From Rhodamnia argentea (Eukaryota; Streptophyta; Magnoliopsida; Myrtales; Myrtaceae), in assembly GCF_020921035.1 (NCBI RefSeq), contig NC_063156.1:5084001-5148000 (forward strand): a DNA stretch of 64,000 nt. Reading direction: 5' to 3'. Both the position numbers and the translations under genes were made by a program. Position 1 is the stretch's first letter; each line of letters begins with the position of its first letter. The notes beneath the pieces are model-generated. The model was not told where the DNA came from and ran no database searches. It saw nothing but the letters and a program-made list of their open reading frames with translations. Below, piece by piece: positions 49,251 through 64,000 of this stretch.

Positions 49251-50087
49251 AAAAACACAACAAGAGAGAGAGAAGTCATCATCAATGGTCTTCACAAATG
49301 ACCACTTTCGTCCATAAAAATCTTGATTATGAGAGCACGTGAATTAATAATTGCAACAATCGAGAGGTAATTAAATCGAATTTCATAGTCGTCAAGTTGT
49401 CAGAGTGATGCCCCGACATAAAGGTACAGCACAACCATGTTTGATCGACAGTTTGTCCTAGTATAATTGTCCTCTCTGATTCTGAAAAAAAAAAAAATTC
49501 TATGAACTATCGAGGACATGAGGATAGTCGAATTTTCAATTAGACTAATTCCCCACTGATGCATGAAACGCTCTATCCTCGTACCTCTGGTAATGCTCCG
49601 CCCACAACTAGCCGATGTAGAATCCAAAGTCACTTTGAGCGGAAGACGTTGTAATTGTAACACAGGATGTTTCGTACTCGAACCAAGCGTGTAACCACTC
49701 GTCTAAACAATAGAGTTAAGTTCGAACCAAATAGCGAAAATCGTCTTTATTTCTTTAAACTTTAGCCTAAATGTCTCGAATGAAGAACAAATAGCTAGAG
49801 CGTGATTTTTTACAGTTGGCTGAAAATTGGCCAATCTCCGTCCTCCTCGAATGTCAGAGACCTGCGTGCTCACTGAACAATGGACTCGAACCATTAGCTG
49901 TCGGAGAAGAAAGCTTTGGAAGATAAGGCACGACAAAAAAACGTAGCACCATTAATCGCTTCTGAATAAGAACGTGCGGTCATAGGCAAATCAAGATGAG
50001 GCCTAGAATCTTGGGAATAGTTGTCATTTTCTTGAAAAATATTTTTCTGAAACAACACGTTTTTTCATGAAACGAACGGAACCTAAA

Positions 50088-50708
50088 TATGCGTTTGTTT
50101 GGGAGAAAACTTCATGATAAAGGAAAATATTTTTCGAAAAATCATTTTTCAAGAAAATGGTTAGTTTTCATTTGTTTGTTGATATGTGATCGAAAACATT
50201 TTCTGATATGTTGATCTCATTTAAAAAATGATTTCAATCTCATGACTTTATCTCAAGTAAAAAAAATCAAATTATTAAATAATATTTTATTTTTTACTTA
50301 TTCCTCCGTTGGTCGCCGGTGTGACAGCCACGAGCAAGGTTTGACCTCGCCGGCCTCATGCGAGCTCGACCTCGCCATATCTGACAAGGCTCGACCTTCC
50401 TAGCCCATGCCTGTGGCCGTTCACTCACCGTTGCTGAGTTCGGACAACCGGCGGAGGGAGAAGGAAAAAGAGAAGGAAAGAAAAGAAATGAAGTATAATA
50501 TTAAATTATTAAAAAATTCCAGATGAGCAATTTCGGAAAGCGTTTTCATCTTTTTAAATTTAGGAATTCACTTTCTTAATTTTATGCATGAATGTTTTCG
50601 TTGACCTCCAGAAAGTATTTTCCGTTGACCAGTTATTTTCGACCCATCAAATGGATGAAAGTACGAAAAATTAACTTTCAAAAAACACTTTCACTCAAAC
50701 AAGAGTCT
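50088..50708. mobile_element. Foldback element between the two terpene synthases
   Basis: The left end 'gcgtttgtttgggagaaaactt' and 'ggaaaatatttttcgaaaaatc' pairs with the right end, which in reverse complement reads 'ctcttgtttgagtgaaagtg' and 'ggaaaatactttctgg'. The centre (50310-50460) is GC-rich ('ctcgccggcctcatgcgagctcgacctcgcc'). It belongs to a different subfamily from the 'cctaaat' elements. It has no coding sequence and the ends are approximate. Confidence 0.65.
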
Positions 50709-50789
50709 CCTTAACGATGATGCCTTGTTCTTCCAGAGAAGCAAGGCCCCGCCTTCTGATATAGGGACATGCCCAACTGTTTGACAAAC

Positions 50790-51285
50790 CGAGTTGAAGA
50801 CCATTTTACCGTACACTTCTAAAAGACTTGAACAATATCATATGTCAAGCAATTCTCAGTATGTCTCAGTTTATAGCTTGAACAAGCTTCATTGTCACCA
50901 GAGAATACTAAACATATAGAATATACTTTTATTTATGTATGCAGCTGGAGTCGGTGGCATCACGGAACATATATAATCGAGTAAATTAGTGCAATTCGGA
51001 AAGAAGTCCTTTTCTTTTGTCAAACTGGATTATTGTCACCGGCTCCTTATCTTTGTTCATGTGCTTGTTGACTGATATTAAACAATTTGTACATTAAGTG
51101 CCTTTGGATCATTTAGTATAGTAGGAACCACCTACTTTATTAATGGACTCGCCGGACCCGACCGTTTAAATGAACCGGGGCACATTACATCCGGTCTACC
51201 CAATACTTTTCTCATATGTCGTAGTTTACATACGTCTATTTTCCTTCACCAACGGGAGGAAATGATTTTTTGCAAGACTAATGTA
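50790..51285. repeat. Duplicated 3' flank, partner of 42290-42800
   Basis: Collinear with the 3' flank of the pseudogene; see that entry for shared phrases. Confidence 0.85.
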
Positions 51286-51295
51286 GACATTTTTG

Positions 51296-54402
<3,107 letters not shown>

Positions 54403-54506
54403 TAATAGCGCGCGAGCAAAATCGAACCGAACCGAACCAAGGCAATTATATGCAAAGTGAGAAGTGAGCGATCAGTGCATGGCCCTCGTCAACGTTAACA
54501 GTCCCA

Positions 54507-54514
54507 TATTTATA
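54507..54514 (-). promoter_or_regulatory. TATA box of the intact terpene synthase
   Basis: TATAAATA on the minus strand, about 105 nt before the start codon at 54402, implying a leader of roughly 75 nt. Confidence 0.65.
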
Positions 54515-54819
54515 CTGGCTCTTAGATTTCCAAGGCCACAAAACGTCGGAATACGCCAGATCGATTTTCTGACTGTTGCAGGTAAACTCCACTCGCCCCT
54601 TTCGGTCACGCCCCTCTCGTCCTATCCTTCTCCATGTTCGCTCGATCACACGTTTGCTGGATTCGTCTCTCGTTCAATCTTTTCCTCGATCACACGTTGC
54701 TGGGCTCGTCCCTCGTCCACCCATTGGCGTGATCGTGCTTTTTACAGCAACACCTGGTCGGAAACGCTTTGGTACACGTGAAACCGTGTCGTTCATAGGA
54801 TCGAAAGATTTTATTTGAG

Positions 54820-57402
54820 GGCGTTGTCCCTACACCAGCATTATTCTCCTGCAAACCTCTAGCGAGCGAATCTACACGGAAAATGAAGTTAGCGATGATC
54901 AGTTCAACTTCCGGAGAAACAAAGGCCCCACCATCCGGGAAAGAGATTGACGCCTGAATGTTCGAGAACCGAGACGAAGACGGGTAAACAGGACCGTGGC
55001 CTGGGCTTGCAGGCCTCATTATAGGATTAGATCCCTTAACTTGTCTAGGTTCATGATGGTCTTGGGGCCCATCCATTTTGCTCGATCAATCTCTTTGGAT
55101 CTCTCGTGGCCAATGACATAAATGGTTTTTGAATTTTAATCCGATATATAATGTGACTTCTGAGTTTTTAATTTATTCAACGTGATTCTCGAACTTTAGC
55201 CAATATCCAATGTAGTCCCTTAGCTGTATGAAAATGTTCAATGTTGATATTCAAGTTTAAGGACAACATTGAAATTTTCGTATAGTTCATGGGTCACATT
55301 GTACATTGACCTAAAGTTTGGTTACCATTTGTGTCGTTTTTCCAATTTCTTAACATGAGCTAATATAACGTTGATTTCTTCTTTAAGATCATCGGGAAAT
55401 CTATTGTGCCAAATAAGATCTTCGCAAGACCCCCAAGATAAATGTCTAATGTTGTCATTGAAATGGAATTAATAAAATGACAATTTTGAACATTATCATA
55501 TAGGTCATGGGCCAAATTGGACGTGTAACAAAGGTTCGGGGACCACATTGATCAAATTAAAATTTTAGATATGACATTGCACATTGGGCTAAAGTTCAAG
55601 AACCATATTAAATAAAATTAAATATTTATGGATCATATTGTACATTAAACGAAAATTTAAAATCCATTCATATCATTATCCCTTTCAAACTTGAACTTGA
55701 CACGGGGAGGCGGGATCGAAACAAGACATCCATACATACCTCCATTCGTGGGGAAAGCTGGTGAAGTGAGAAATTGGAACCGTCGCCTTCAAATCTCAAT
55801 CCCGAACAACTAGACTGAAGATGCGTGCATGGTAATACTTCTACTTTAGAAATTAATTTTTGCCCAAAAGTTTTTTTAATTGTGCTCTATAAATTCATTT
55901 CTGATTGGAAAAATAAAAAAAATTCACTTATTCAAGTGACTCCAAAATTATTTCTGAAACATCGAAAAATAAAATTGCATAATTAAATATATTCTGCTTT
56001 AGAAATTGGACAACTAAACGGACTTTTTACTTCAAAGGTACTTCTAAAGCAGAAATTGCCTCCAAAAAGTGTTGTCATTTGCATCCTCGGACGCCGTAAT
56101 TAATATCAAATGCTATGTAGCTCTGACTCCGTCGACACAGGCTACACTTTGGAAGACTTCAGGCAAACCAGTTCAGAAAATTCAAAGTCGAGGGGAAGTG
56201 GAGGTGGGCTTCGCTTCGCGGCTAAGCAAACAGGACTGACTGTAAAGCTCGTGAGTTCTAAAAGAGTCCATTTTTTTACGTGAGACGATCAGTTTATCAA
56301 GGGCCATTGCCAGGGAGCCGGTCGCTTTGATAGGTAAGTTCTTGATTTCGCTCACCAGCATTCCATCTTCCTCAGCGTTCGTTATCCAAAGCACCCTTCT
56401 TGTTATTGATCGTGGAAACAATCTGTTTGGACAGTTTCCTTGATTCGTGGGTCGCTTTGATCAAGTGAATTGACTGCGTAAAGTGATTGGGCTTCTTGGT
56501 TCGTGGGACAGAAGCTACACTCCGTAGGCGGGATCGGGTGTTTGTGTCAACAAGATATTGTACTCTAACTGGTTGATGAAATCCCCTGAGGACTTCCCGC
56601 AAATATTTCCCGTGCTTTGACTCGATAAGCACTCACTCACTCACATAGTCACATTTGCCCTACTCTCCGTTATCTTCTTGTGTTCTTTCAGCCATGAGAA
56701 AATTTACAGTTCAACAGTTGTTTGGGGATTCTGGTTACTTGACATGACTAGATTATGATTCTTGGCTTGAATAGTGGTTGCCACTCCTTTCCCCCTTATT
56801 TTTGTGCTTTTAGGTTATGATACTGTCCATTAAATTGTTACATTTTACATTCAGGATATCTCTCATGTAGAGCTCAATTGATTTATGAATGCCTGTGTGT
56901 AAGAAATGGTGCTGGAAATATGTTTAGGGTTCAATTTTGGACGCAACTTCTTTCTCGAGAAATTCACTTAAGGCTTTTGTGCAAATTAGCATCTAAAAAT
57001 TCTAGCTTTGGGTAGTTAGAGAGGTTGTCGATGTTTCTTTGTCTGCTCTTTTTCTCCTTACTGTGAGCATCAGGAAAACTGTAAAGATCAAACTGAAGCT
57101 TATCAGCTGAATGAGATTCGCATGGGATATATTTGTGGGCATAGAATCTTAAAATCTAAGAGAACATTAGGTCAGAAATATATTGTTGCTTCCTTTTGCT
57201 GGTTTGGCTTTGGAGACGTGTATTTTTTTAATATCTGCGACTTAAAGGAGCAGATGCTAAGGTTCAAATGATGTTGTGACTGAATCCATGTGTTTGATTT
57301 TGATGCTACTGGAAGTAAATTCTAATTAGGGATATGAACTCTTGCCCTTGAGGTATGGAATTGTAATGTTGCATCTTAAAATTTCTGTCTGAATATTGAC
57401 AG
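54820..57402. other. Intergenic; terpene synthase upstream region and RGTB promoter
   Basis: Apart from the foldback at 55106-55683 I see no element. The part from about 56640 to 57402, with 'cactcactcactcaca', is probably the RGTB promoter or leader; a leader intron ending before 57403 is possible because the start codon follows an ATATTGACAG acceptor-like site. Confidence 0.4.
55106..55683. mobile_element. Foldback element with 'acattg' cadence
   Basis: The left half ('tttttgaattttaatccgatatataatgtga', 'ctcgaactttagccaatatccaatgtag') pairs with the right half ('ggctaaagttcaagaaccatatt', 'ttgtacattaaacgaaaatttaaaatcc'). Internal units repeat within each arm ('tcatgggtcacattgtacattgacctaaagttt' against 'cacattgggctaaagttc'). 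There is no GC-rich core and no coding sequence. Confidence 0.65.
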
Positions 57403-60400
57403 ATGGGGGAGCTTGTTGGCAATAAACATGTCGAGTACGTATTATCAGTTGAAAGGGTATCAATATACAACCCCCTTCTTGTGTTTCCTATATATCTATA
57501 TAAATGCACATTGAGATCTGCTATCCACTTTCAGTGTTTTACTGATTTGGTGTTTTGGTCATCTTGTGGTCAGAGGAAAGATGATTTCCATTCTGTGCTT
57601 ATGGAGCATTTGAGAGTGAATGGAGCGTATTGGGGACTGGGCACACTGGATCTTCTTGGAAAACTTGACACTGTGGATACAGAAGACGTTGTTTCATGGA
57701 TCATGAAATGCCAACACAAGTCTGGTTTGTACGAATCTGTAGATCTCTTGGCTTCTTTCTTGTGCTTACCCACAATAAAGACGCGCCTAACAGAACTAAC
57801 ATCTTAAGTAGTTCATCTTTTAGTATAGTCCCAAACTTGAGCTACTTATCTGTTTAAACTTTCCTTTTTTGGGGCTAGGATACCGTGACTCCATCTATTA
57901 ATGACAGTGTATTACGAGCGATGAATGGTGGTGTTGCTGTATTCTCTTTAGAACTCTTGTTCAAAGAACAAGTCTGAGCACCTGTCGGGGCTCTTTTTGC
58001 AGGCGGCTTTGGTGGAAACATTGGGCATGATCCGCATCTGCTGTATACACTCAGTGCTGTTCAAGTTTTGGCCCTTTTTGACATGTTAGATGTTCTTGAT
58101 ATCGATAAGGTGACTAGTTGTATCCTTCATTCCTTGGGAATAATGCATTCTATATTATGTACTCTTGTCATGGATGAAGAGTTCATGTTGTTCTGCTTTT
58201 CAGTTCTGGATGTCATGTAGTAATTTATAGAGGACGAACTGGTGAATCCTTACTGTCTGTGCTTCTTTTGAAGTGGTCAACAAGTTCGTCTACTTTTGGA
58301 TGTTATAGAGCTTTTGTTAATCTTAATGCTTTGTCTATATATTGCCAGCCAAACATAAATGAGGAAGCTTTCTCTGAGATTGATATCTTACTGTGGGATA
58401 ATTTCTGGCGTGAAAGTTTTTATAATGTTGTGCCTATACTTAAAACTCAGATGTCACATCACTGCAAAAAGAAGATGGATCCTTTTCCGGGGATATATGG
58501 GGAGAAGTTGATTCTCGGTATCGTCCTTGTCATTGACCTTTGATATTTTCTTGCTTCTTAAGGATGTCACTCAAGCACTCAAAATTCATTTCGCAATTTT
58601 TTTCTCTTCAAAGATTCTCGTACATTGCCATATGCTGTCTTTCAATACTACGACGCTTGGATTCGATGGATGTGGAGAAGGCTGTGAAGTACGTTGTGAG
58701 TTGCAAAACTATGGATGGCGGGTTTGGTTGCACTCCTGGTGGAGAATCCCACGCATCGCAAAGTATGTAGTAACCTTATGCTGGAACTTTTTTGTGGATT
58801 TTAATTTCTTATAGGTGCTTTGGGAGTCAAATATTTGTGTATGCATAGGGTAGCCTCTTTCTGTGGTTGAGAAATACTGTTCTATCATCAAAATAAATTC
58901 TGTTCTAGGTGGTCAAGAGAATGTTTGAAGTGCTTTTCGTTTGCTTAATTTTGAATCTTATAATCACTTGCAACATTTCAATCACACAATGATAAATCTA
59001 TCTGCTCCTCCATTATACTTGGAAGCTCAGCAGTACCTTTAGCTTATCTGACAAAATTATTTAGACGCATTTCTTGATGCTCATCTGGTTTTGCATATCT
59101 CCTGCTTCTATTGATGTACTATGTCAGACTTGAACAATTATATCTCACTTTCCAGCCAACCATCTTATGGGTTGTTTAGAGAGAGAGATGAAAACCTGGG
59201 CTTTGGTCAATGATTATATGTGCAGGGCAGTAGCTAAGAATAGGTGGAATTCATTTTTATAGGAGTTTTTAAAAATGGACAAGCTGGCTTGGACTTGACT
59301 CCCAAATAAGTTCAGTGGCTTTTCCTTTGAAATGGTGGCAATCCATGATTGTCTGCTACAGAATACGTCTTGTCTCCACAGGGGATGGAGCATAGCAGCA
59401 TGAGACTGATAGGAGTGGAGGAGAGATGGCAATTTGAAAACCACGGGTCAGAGAATAGTGTATATAGAGTTTTAAGGAAAATTAGCTGCCTGATTACTTG
59501 TTTAAGAGAGAGATGGCAAGTGGAAAATTGATTGAGTTTTATTGTCCTTTTTCATGTCAAGTTGATGGGCGCTTTTGGTGCTCCTCAACAGTCAGGGTCA
59601 ATTTCAAATTAACTTTAGCTGTGGCTTTTGCATCTTAATATGGTTGTGACTTTTCTCATATTTAGTAATTGAAGTCATAATTGTGCAATTGGTTTCTACA
59701 ACCTTTACTCGGCATAATGTAAAAATGTTTGTGGGTCGTATTTGTAGATGGTCACCCTATAGCATATAAAACATGTCACTTTTTACATGGATTCTCTCAA
59801 TTGAAAACCTAGAAGCAAAAGGTGGAAAATAAAGAAAGCAGCTCCCGGTTTTTATTCTCCTACTTGCTTTTACTTGGAGAAGCCTGTAGGCTGAAAAAGG
59901 AAGTCAGTGGCGAAACCCCTTAGAGATTCCCTTTGTATTTGATTTTCACTTTTATCTTTGTGGATCTAAGCATAAGAATCAAAGAGAGACTCACGAAGCC
60001 ATTCCTGCAGTATTTTGTTGTGTGGGTGCTCTGGCTATCACGGGCTCACTCCATCACATTGACAAGGACATTCTCGGCTGGTGGTTATGTGAGCGCCAAG
60101 TCAAGTCCGGAGGGTTGAATGGCCGCCCAGAGAAACTTCCTGATGTGTGCACCAGAACTAATGTTTAAGCTATTGCACGTTAATATTCTTGTCGAGTCTG
60201 TACTCATCTTGTTGCACTATTACAGGTCTGCTACTCCTGGTGGGTCCTGTCTAGCTTGGTTATGATTGACAGAGTTCACTGGATTGACAAAGAAAAACTC
60301 ATCAAATACATATTGGACTGTCAGGTTATTTATTTGAATGTCCATCCTAGGATGCATACAGAACTAGAAATTTTTCAGGATATACAGTTCCTGTCTTATC

Positions 60401-60994
60401 TTTTCATTTTCAGAGAACTCTTTTGATCTGGTGGCTCTCTGATTCCAGGACACTGAAAAGGGTGGAATATCTGATAGACCAGATGATGCCGTAGATGTGT
60501 ACCATACGTATTTTGGAGTGGCAGGTAATTAATAAATAGATCTTGGCATGAACCTTTGCAATCTCTCAATGCGATATCATGTGTGTTAGAACCCCCATTA
60601 CCTGCAATTGAACTCAATGCTCCTGTTAAGGAAGAAGATTAGGAAGTTTTATTTGGTCAAGAGTGCAAATATTAGCTGATATAGGCTATCCTAATGAACG
60701 CTTAATTCTTCTTGTCATCTCGGTTGTTTTCTCCCTCTTGCTTTTCTGTTCCTTGTTTCCCTTCTTTGTTCTTCTCTTCTTTTGTTGGGTCGGGGTTTGT
60801 TTCATGCCTCTCGATATACTTTCCTCCACTGGAGTTATCTCGTGGCACATCGCTGGTTAAATCTCTTTTCCGCTTGGTGGGTGTTTTCAGGTCTTTCGCT
60901 TCTTGAGTATCCAGGAGTTAAAGCCATAGATCCAGCGTATGCCTTGCCGGTCAATGTAGTCAATAGGATTTTCTTCGGCAGATGTTCAACCTGA
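57403..60994 (+). CDS. RGTB: Rab geranylgeranyl transferase (GGTase II) beta subunit
   Basis: Nine exons, 57403-57456, 57574-57724, 58003-58119, 58451-58517, 58614-58762, 60011-60144, 60226-60324, 60449-60524 and 60891-60994, join in phase to 316 residues, close to Arabidopsis RGTB. The start is [17 protein letters not shown]. Prenyltransferase repeats follow: [58 protein letters not shown] (with the zinc-binding D), [17 protein letters not shown], then [43 protein letters not shown] (zinc-binding C) and [19 protein letters not shown] (zinc-binding H), ending [15 protein letters not shown]. With the alpha subunit and Rab escort protein it attaches two geranylgeranyl groups to Rab C-termini in the cytosol. 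The exon 3/4 junction was chosen because it restores [13 protein letters not shown]. Intron 5 is long (1.25 kb). It looks whole. Confidence 0.95.
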
Positions 60995-62529
60995 CAGTCT
61001 GGACTGCGAACTTAAAACTTTACAATGTGATGATATTTCAACTCCATAAGGTTCTACTTTGTGGGACGTCAGGATAATAGCAGATCTGCAGGTGGGAGAT
61101 GGCGAGAGAGAGCAGAGAAAGATGCAAATTTTGCTTAAAACGGCAATTTGGATTAATTATGATGGTTCCTAGATTTTTCTCATTAAAGCAAACGTGATTA
61201 CTTATATGACGCCGCATAGTTCGTGGATTTCCTCTGGTATTGGAGCTTGGGCATGCTTCCTACTGTAGAAAGTATTGTGTCTCTAGTAGTAGAAGATTCA
61301 AGGCGTCTGATTTTTGTATGCTCGAGCCTAACAATGATACCTCATAGATCCATCAGTCCTTACATCTTTTTCCTCGCAAAGTATAGAAATGAACTCGGCG
61401 CATGACAACAATATTGCAAGACTTTTATAGGTAGGTGATGATGCACAGATTAACACAAGGGTGATCCATGAATCGTGCACGATTGCTGCGCTTTGCATAG
61501 GCGAGGCTTTCGTGTGGAAGAACATGGAAAGATGGAGGACAGAAAAGCTAGTTAAGGAATCATTTCATTGACCGATAGCCATGAGGAAGGATGGGCATGC
61601 GAAGCAATGACATTCGTCGGGATGTCATGCCTAGACAAGAAACTAGGAAACAGGTTTTTTTAATTTATTTTTTTGGGTATGAAATGGCTCTGAATTTTCT
61701 TGAGAAAATGAAAATGCTTGTAGAAGGAGCCGAGTAGAAGCAGCCAGCAATAATCATCGATCCAATCGGAGACCGAACGATGCAGAAATACATCATCGGG
61801 TTCAATGGCGACCCTTTGTCTCTTTCTCCCACTCTACGCTATGTCTTGCTTGAGAGCACAAAAAGAAGCACCATTTCCAACGTGCCCCCGGCGGAAATTT
61901 GCTCGACCACGATTATGGAGTGGTAAATCAACAAAAATTTCCTAGCTTTCACCCTACCCACGGTTCTTTTATCGTAGGCAACATTCAATTATTTCGAATA
62001 ATTCAAATTTTTGTGTGAATATATATATATATACCGAGCTCGCCCGGCGGCGGCGGATCCAGTGGCCAGCGAGGTCGAGCCTCGTCAGCCTTCTCCTCCA
62101 GCTAGTTGTCGATCGGGGAAAATATCAGATGTGCATGATCTTTTCGAGCTCTTTAGGGCTCACGCTTCACAGCAGAGCTATTCATCTCTCTTCTCTGCAA
62201 CTGACTTGGACGCTCGGGAATGAAACGCTCGAAAAAAAATTAGGGCTAAATTCAATTGGAATAAAGTACGTGAGCTGCAGATGTGAATGGGAATCCAATT
62301 TGTTCCCACCACACGCGAGCTCCACACCATCTGCACCGGCGAGATGATGGGAGGTCAAAAAGAGAAGCTGGAGGAAGAAGATCTGACGCCATGGCTGGGC
62401 GGAAGAAGATGAACAAAAATTTATAATAAAAAAAAAAGGCGTGATGATGGGAGGTCAAGGAGAAGCAGCTGGAAGAAGATCCACGAAAATAAAATTGAAA
62501 GTAAAAAAAATTCAAAAAAAATATTTTTC
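60995..62529. other. 3' flank of RGTB with one copy of a dispersed duplication
   Basis: 61075-61640 recurs, with insertions, at 63160-63795. No gene is recognised. A GC-rich block at 62035-62110 and the phrase 'ttcaattggaataaagtac' (62249), repeated at 62789, hint at a second remnant of the element described at 62530. Confidence 0.45.
61075..61640. repeat. Dispersed duplication, copy 1
   Basis: Shared with 63160-63795: 'gcaggtgggagatggc.agaga', 'caagact...taggt.ggtga.gatg', 'gatccatgaa.cgtgcac' and 'atgcgaagcaatgacattcgtcgg' (against 'atgtgatgcaatgaaattcgtcgg'). Confidence 0.75.
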
Positions 62530-63055
62530 AATATTGTCCTGCCAGTGTTGATTGGCATCTGTATCAGCGCCAACTAGTCAAAGTTGACCGAATGGACCGA
62601 ATTAGTATGAATGCAAAAGATTTTATGATTGAATGGACAAAAAAAAAAGTCTAGGACCGGAGGAGCTAGGGTTGGAGGCGGCGGCGAAGGGGGAGAGAGA
62701 AGCGGAGGAGGAGAGGGCGGCGAAGGAGGACCCAACGGAGGATCCGAACGAGAAACCCGACATTGTCGGAGCGGGCACTTTTTCAATTGGAATAAAGTAC
62801 AAATTTCTACATTGTACTGTCGGCGTTGAATATTGCCCTGTCGGCGTTGATCGGCATCTACGTCGCCGCCGACCGGTCAAAGTTGGTCAAACGGATCGAA
62901 TTAGCATGAATGCAAAAGGTTTTATGATTGAATCGACCCAAAAAAAATGTTTAGGACTAAATAGGCACCGATGCAAAAGGGTTAGGACTGAATTAGTAAA
63001 ATTAAAAGGTTTAAGACTAAATTAACAAAAGTGTAATAGGTTTAGGACCTCTTTG
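62530..63055. mobile_element. MULE-like element or remnant with two arms in the same orientation
   Basis: An arm at 62530-62655 ('cagcgccaactagtcaaagttgaccgaatggaccgaattag') and another at 62815-63055 ('cgccgccgaccggtcaaagttggtcaaacgg') are both right-arm types. They bracket a GC-rich insert (62655-62790). The second arm runs to 'aataggtttaggacc', the usual outer end. Two same-direction arms suggest nested insertion or unequal recombination. Confidence 0.6.
62655..62763 (-). pseudogene. Possible captured first exon of a NUP62-like nucleoporin
   Basis: On the minus strand the insert starts MSGFSFGSSVGSS, continues as a Ser/Ala/Phe-rich stretch and includes SNPSSSG before it runs into the arm's A/T tract. 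MSGF(S/P)FG plus low-complexity FG/Ser sequence is how plant NUP62 begins, as I remember it. The fragment is about 36 codons with no continuation, so it could only be a transposon-captured piece (Pack-MULE style). The same DNA is also open on the plus strand in frames rich in Glu/Gly/Arg, so compositional chance is a real alternative. Confidence 0.4.
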
Positions 63056-63159
63056 ATATTTTTTTCCATGATATCGGGAGCAGAATATCCTGAATTTAAA
63101 TCTTTTGGATCTCATTTGCCTCCTCAAGAGGATATTTTCACGTCTAGTACTAGGTAACA

Positions 63160-63795
63160 AGAGCAGATCCGCAGGTGGGAGATGGCTAGAGAAAGAAAGA
63201 GTCCTGCATCTTTTTCGTTACAACGTGTAGAGAAGTAAACTAAAGAGCATGCAAACTTTATTGCAAGACTATCTGTAGGTGGGTGACGATGTGCGCATTA
63301 GCCTAATGATGATCCATGAAACGTGCACTCTGAAAAGTTTGAGAAATTATCAAAAAATTAAATTAAATTTATTGCATTTTTACGAATTCGATTCTAAACG
63401 TTTTAATTTTGTCAATTAAATACTAAATATTTTCACGTTTTGCCAATTGAGTCAACTCGATCAATCTTGACCAGATATGTTGCAAACCCGTAAGTCGGCT
63501 GTCTTATGTGGCACGGTTGGCGCTAACGTGGATAATTTGCTAAATCTTTTAATGTCTTTTTTATTTTATTTTTCCTCGTTTTTCCTTCTTTAGATGGGTG
63601 ATGAGGCACACATTAGCTTAATGATAATTCATTAATCGTGCACTCTGAAAAGTCGAGGGTTTCTATTGGAAAGATGGATGAAATTTTGTCGTGGAATCGA
63701 TTCATCGATTGATACCTGTTTGAGTCTTTGGGGAAGTATCGGCATGTGATGCAATGAAATTCGTCGGAACGTTTTTCCCGAAGAAGAAGACATTC
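63160..63795. repeat. Dispersed duplication, copy 2, split by a foldback arm
   Basis: Collinear with 61075-61640. It is interrupted at about 63338-63595, and 57 bp of its own sequence occurs on both sides of the interruption (63281-63337 and 63596-63652, both ending 'cgtgcactctgaaaag'). Confidence 0.75.
63345..63590. repeat. Solo left arm of the foldback family
   Basis: 'aatttattgcatttttacgaattcgattc', 'ccaattgagtcaactcgatcaatcttgacc' and 'cttatgtggcacggttggcgctaacgtgg' are the left-arm phrases. No right arm follows. Confidence 0.7.
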
Positions 63796-64000
63796 GTCGG
63801 AGTTGGCTAATGGTCGAAATTGATCGAAATGGAGGCAACGTGACCGAGTAAAGCGGAATGTTTGAACATCTTTGTCTAGCGCATGCAACAGTAACGACCG
63901 CGATCTAACAGTGGACAGCGATTGGAGCTACCTTCAGAAATCTTGAATATAGAAGGAGTGGGACCGGATACTAAATGAAGGGAGATGGAACGATCGATGT
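63796..64000. other. Window end, nothing recognised
   Basis: No feature could be supported. Confidence 0.4.

Noticed and set aside
62015-62347. Plus-strand frame of 110 codons
   Set aside because: It starts in a TA repeat and runs through GC-rich element-like DNA; no motif is recognised.

Overview
The window is nuclear DNA of a flowering plant. Genes are spliced with GT-AG introns, intergenic DNA is AT-rich, and small DNA transposons are abundant. One terpene synthase closely resembles, from memory, the Eucalyptus isoprene synthase / TPS-b1 type, so a Myrtaceae genome, probably Eucalyptus or a near relative, is the best guess. I saw no reverse transcriptase, gag, capsid or envelope coding sequence and no prokaryote-style operon.

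Layout. 0-2.1 kb: a long-armed foldback transposon and a tRNA-Ala(AGC) gene on the minus strand. 2.6-4.6 kb: a short MIKC*-type MADS-box gene (+). 5.3-7.1 kb: a complete five-exon gene for 40S ribosomal protein S13 (uS15) (-). Next to it is a truncated copy of its 3' part (8.6-10.4 kb), and between them a textbook hAT-type MITE. 10.4-27 kb: gene-poor DNA holding one small TATA-driven gene (14.0-14.4 kb, -), two more MITEs, several Mutator-like foldback elements, a SINE-like unit and three kinds of tandem repeat. 27.4-28.7 kb: an intronless SCARECROW-LIKE 32 GRAS gene (+). 28.7-36.5 kb: intergenic, with one 1-kb foldback element. 37.0-39.8 kb: a three-exon BTB/NPH3 gene (+). 42.3-54.5 kb: a tandem pair of TPS-b genes on the minus strand. 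The copy at 51.3-54.4 kb is intact (seven exons, 581 codons). The copy at 42.8-50.0 kb is a decayed pseudogene whose first intron has collected a plastid DNA insertion, a MITE and foldback arms. 57.4-61.0 kb: a complete nine-exon gene for the beta subunit of Rab geranylgeranyl transferase (+). 61-64 kb: a dispersed duplication and a foldback element that seems to have captured the first exon of an FG-nucleoporin.

The genes do not form one pathway. They are independent housekeeping genes (uS15, Rab prenylation, tRNA), regulators (MADS, GRAS, NPH3) and a specialised-metabolism duplication (terpene synthases). The dominant non-genic theme is one family of elements with 100-250 bp inverted arms and GC-rich centres, at least one with a perfect 9-bp target duplication. 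I found no clear undescribed multi-gene system. The most unusual items are the plastid trnV insertion that keeps a bacterial-type promoter, the foldback built of short tandem units at 44.7-45.1 kb, and the possible exon capture at 62.7 kb. Exon coordinates were worked out by eye from reading frame, splice signals and remembered family sequences.
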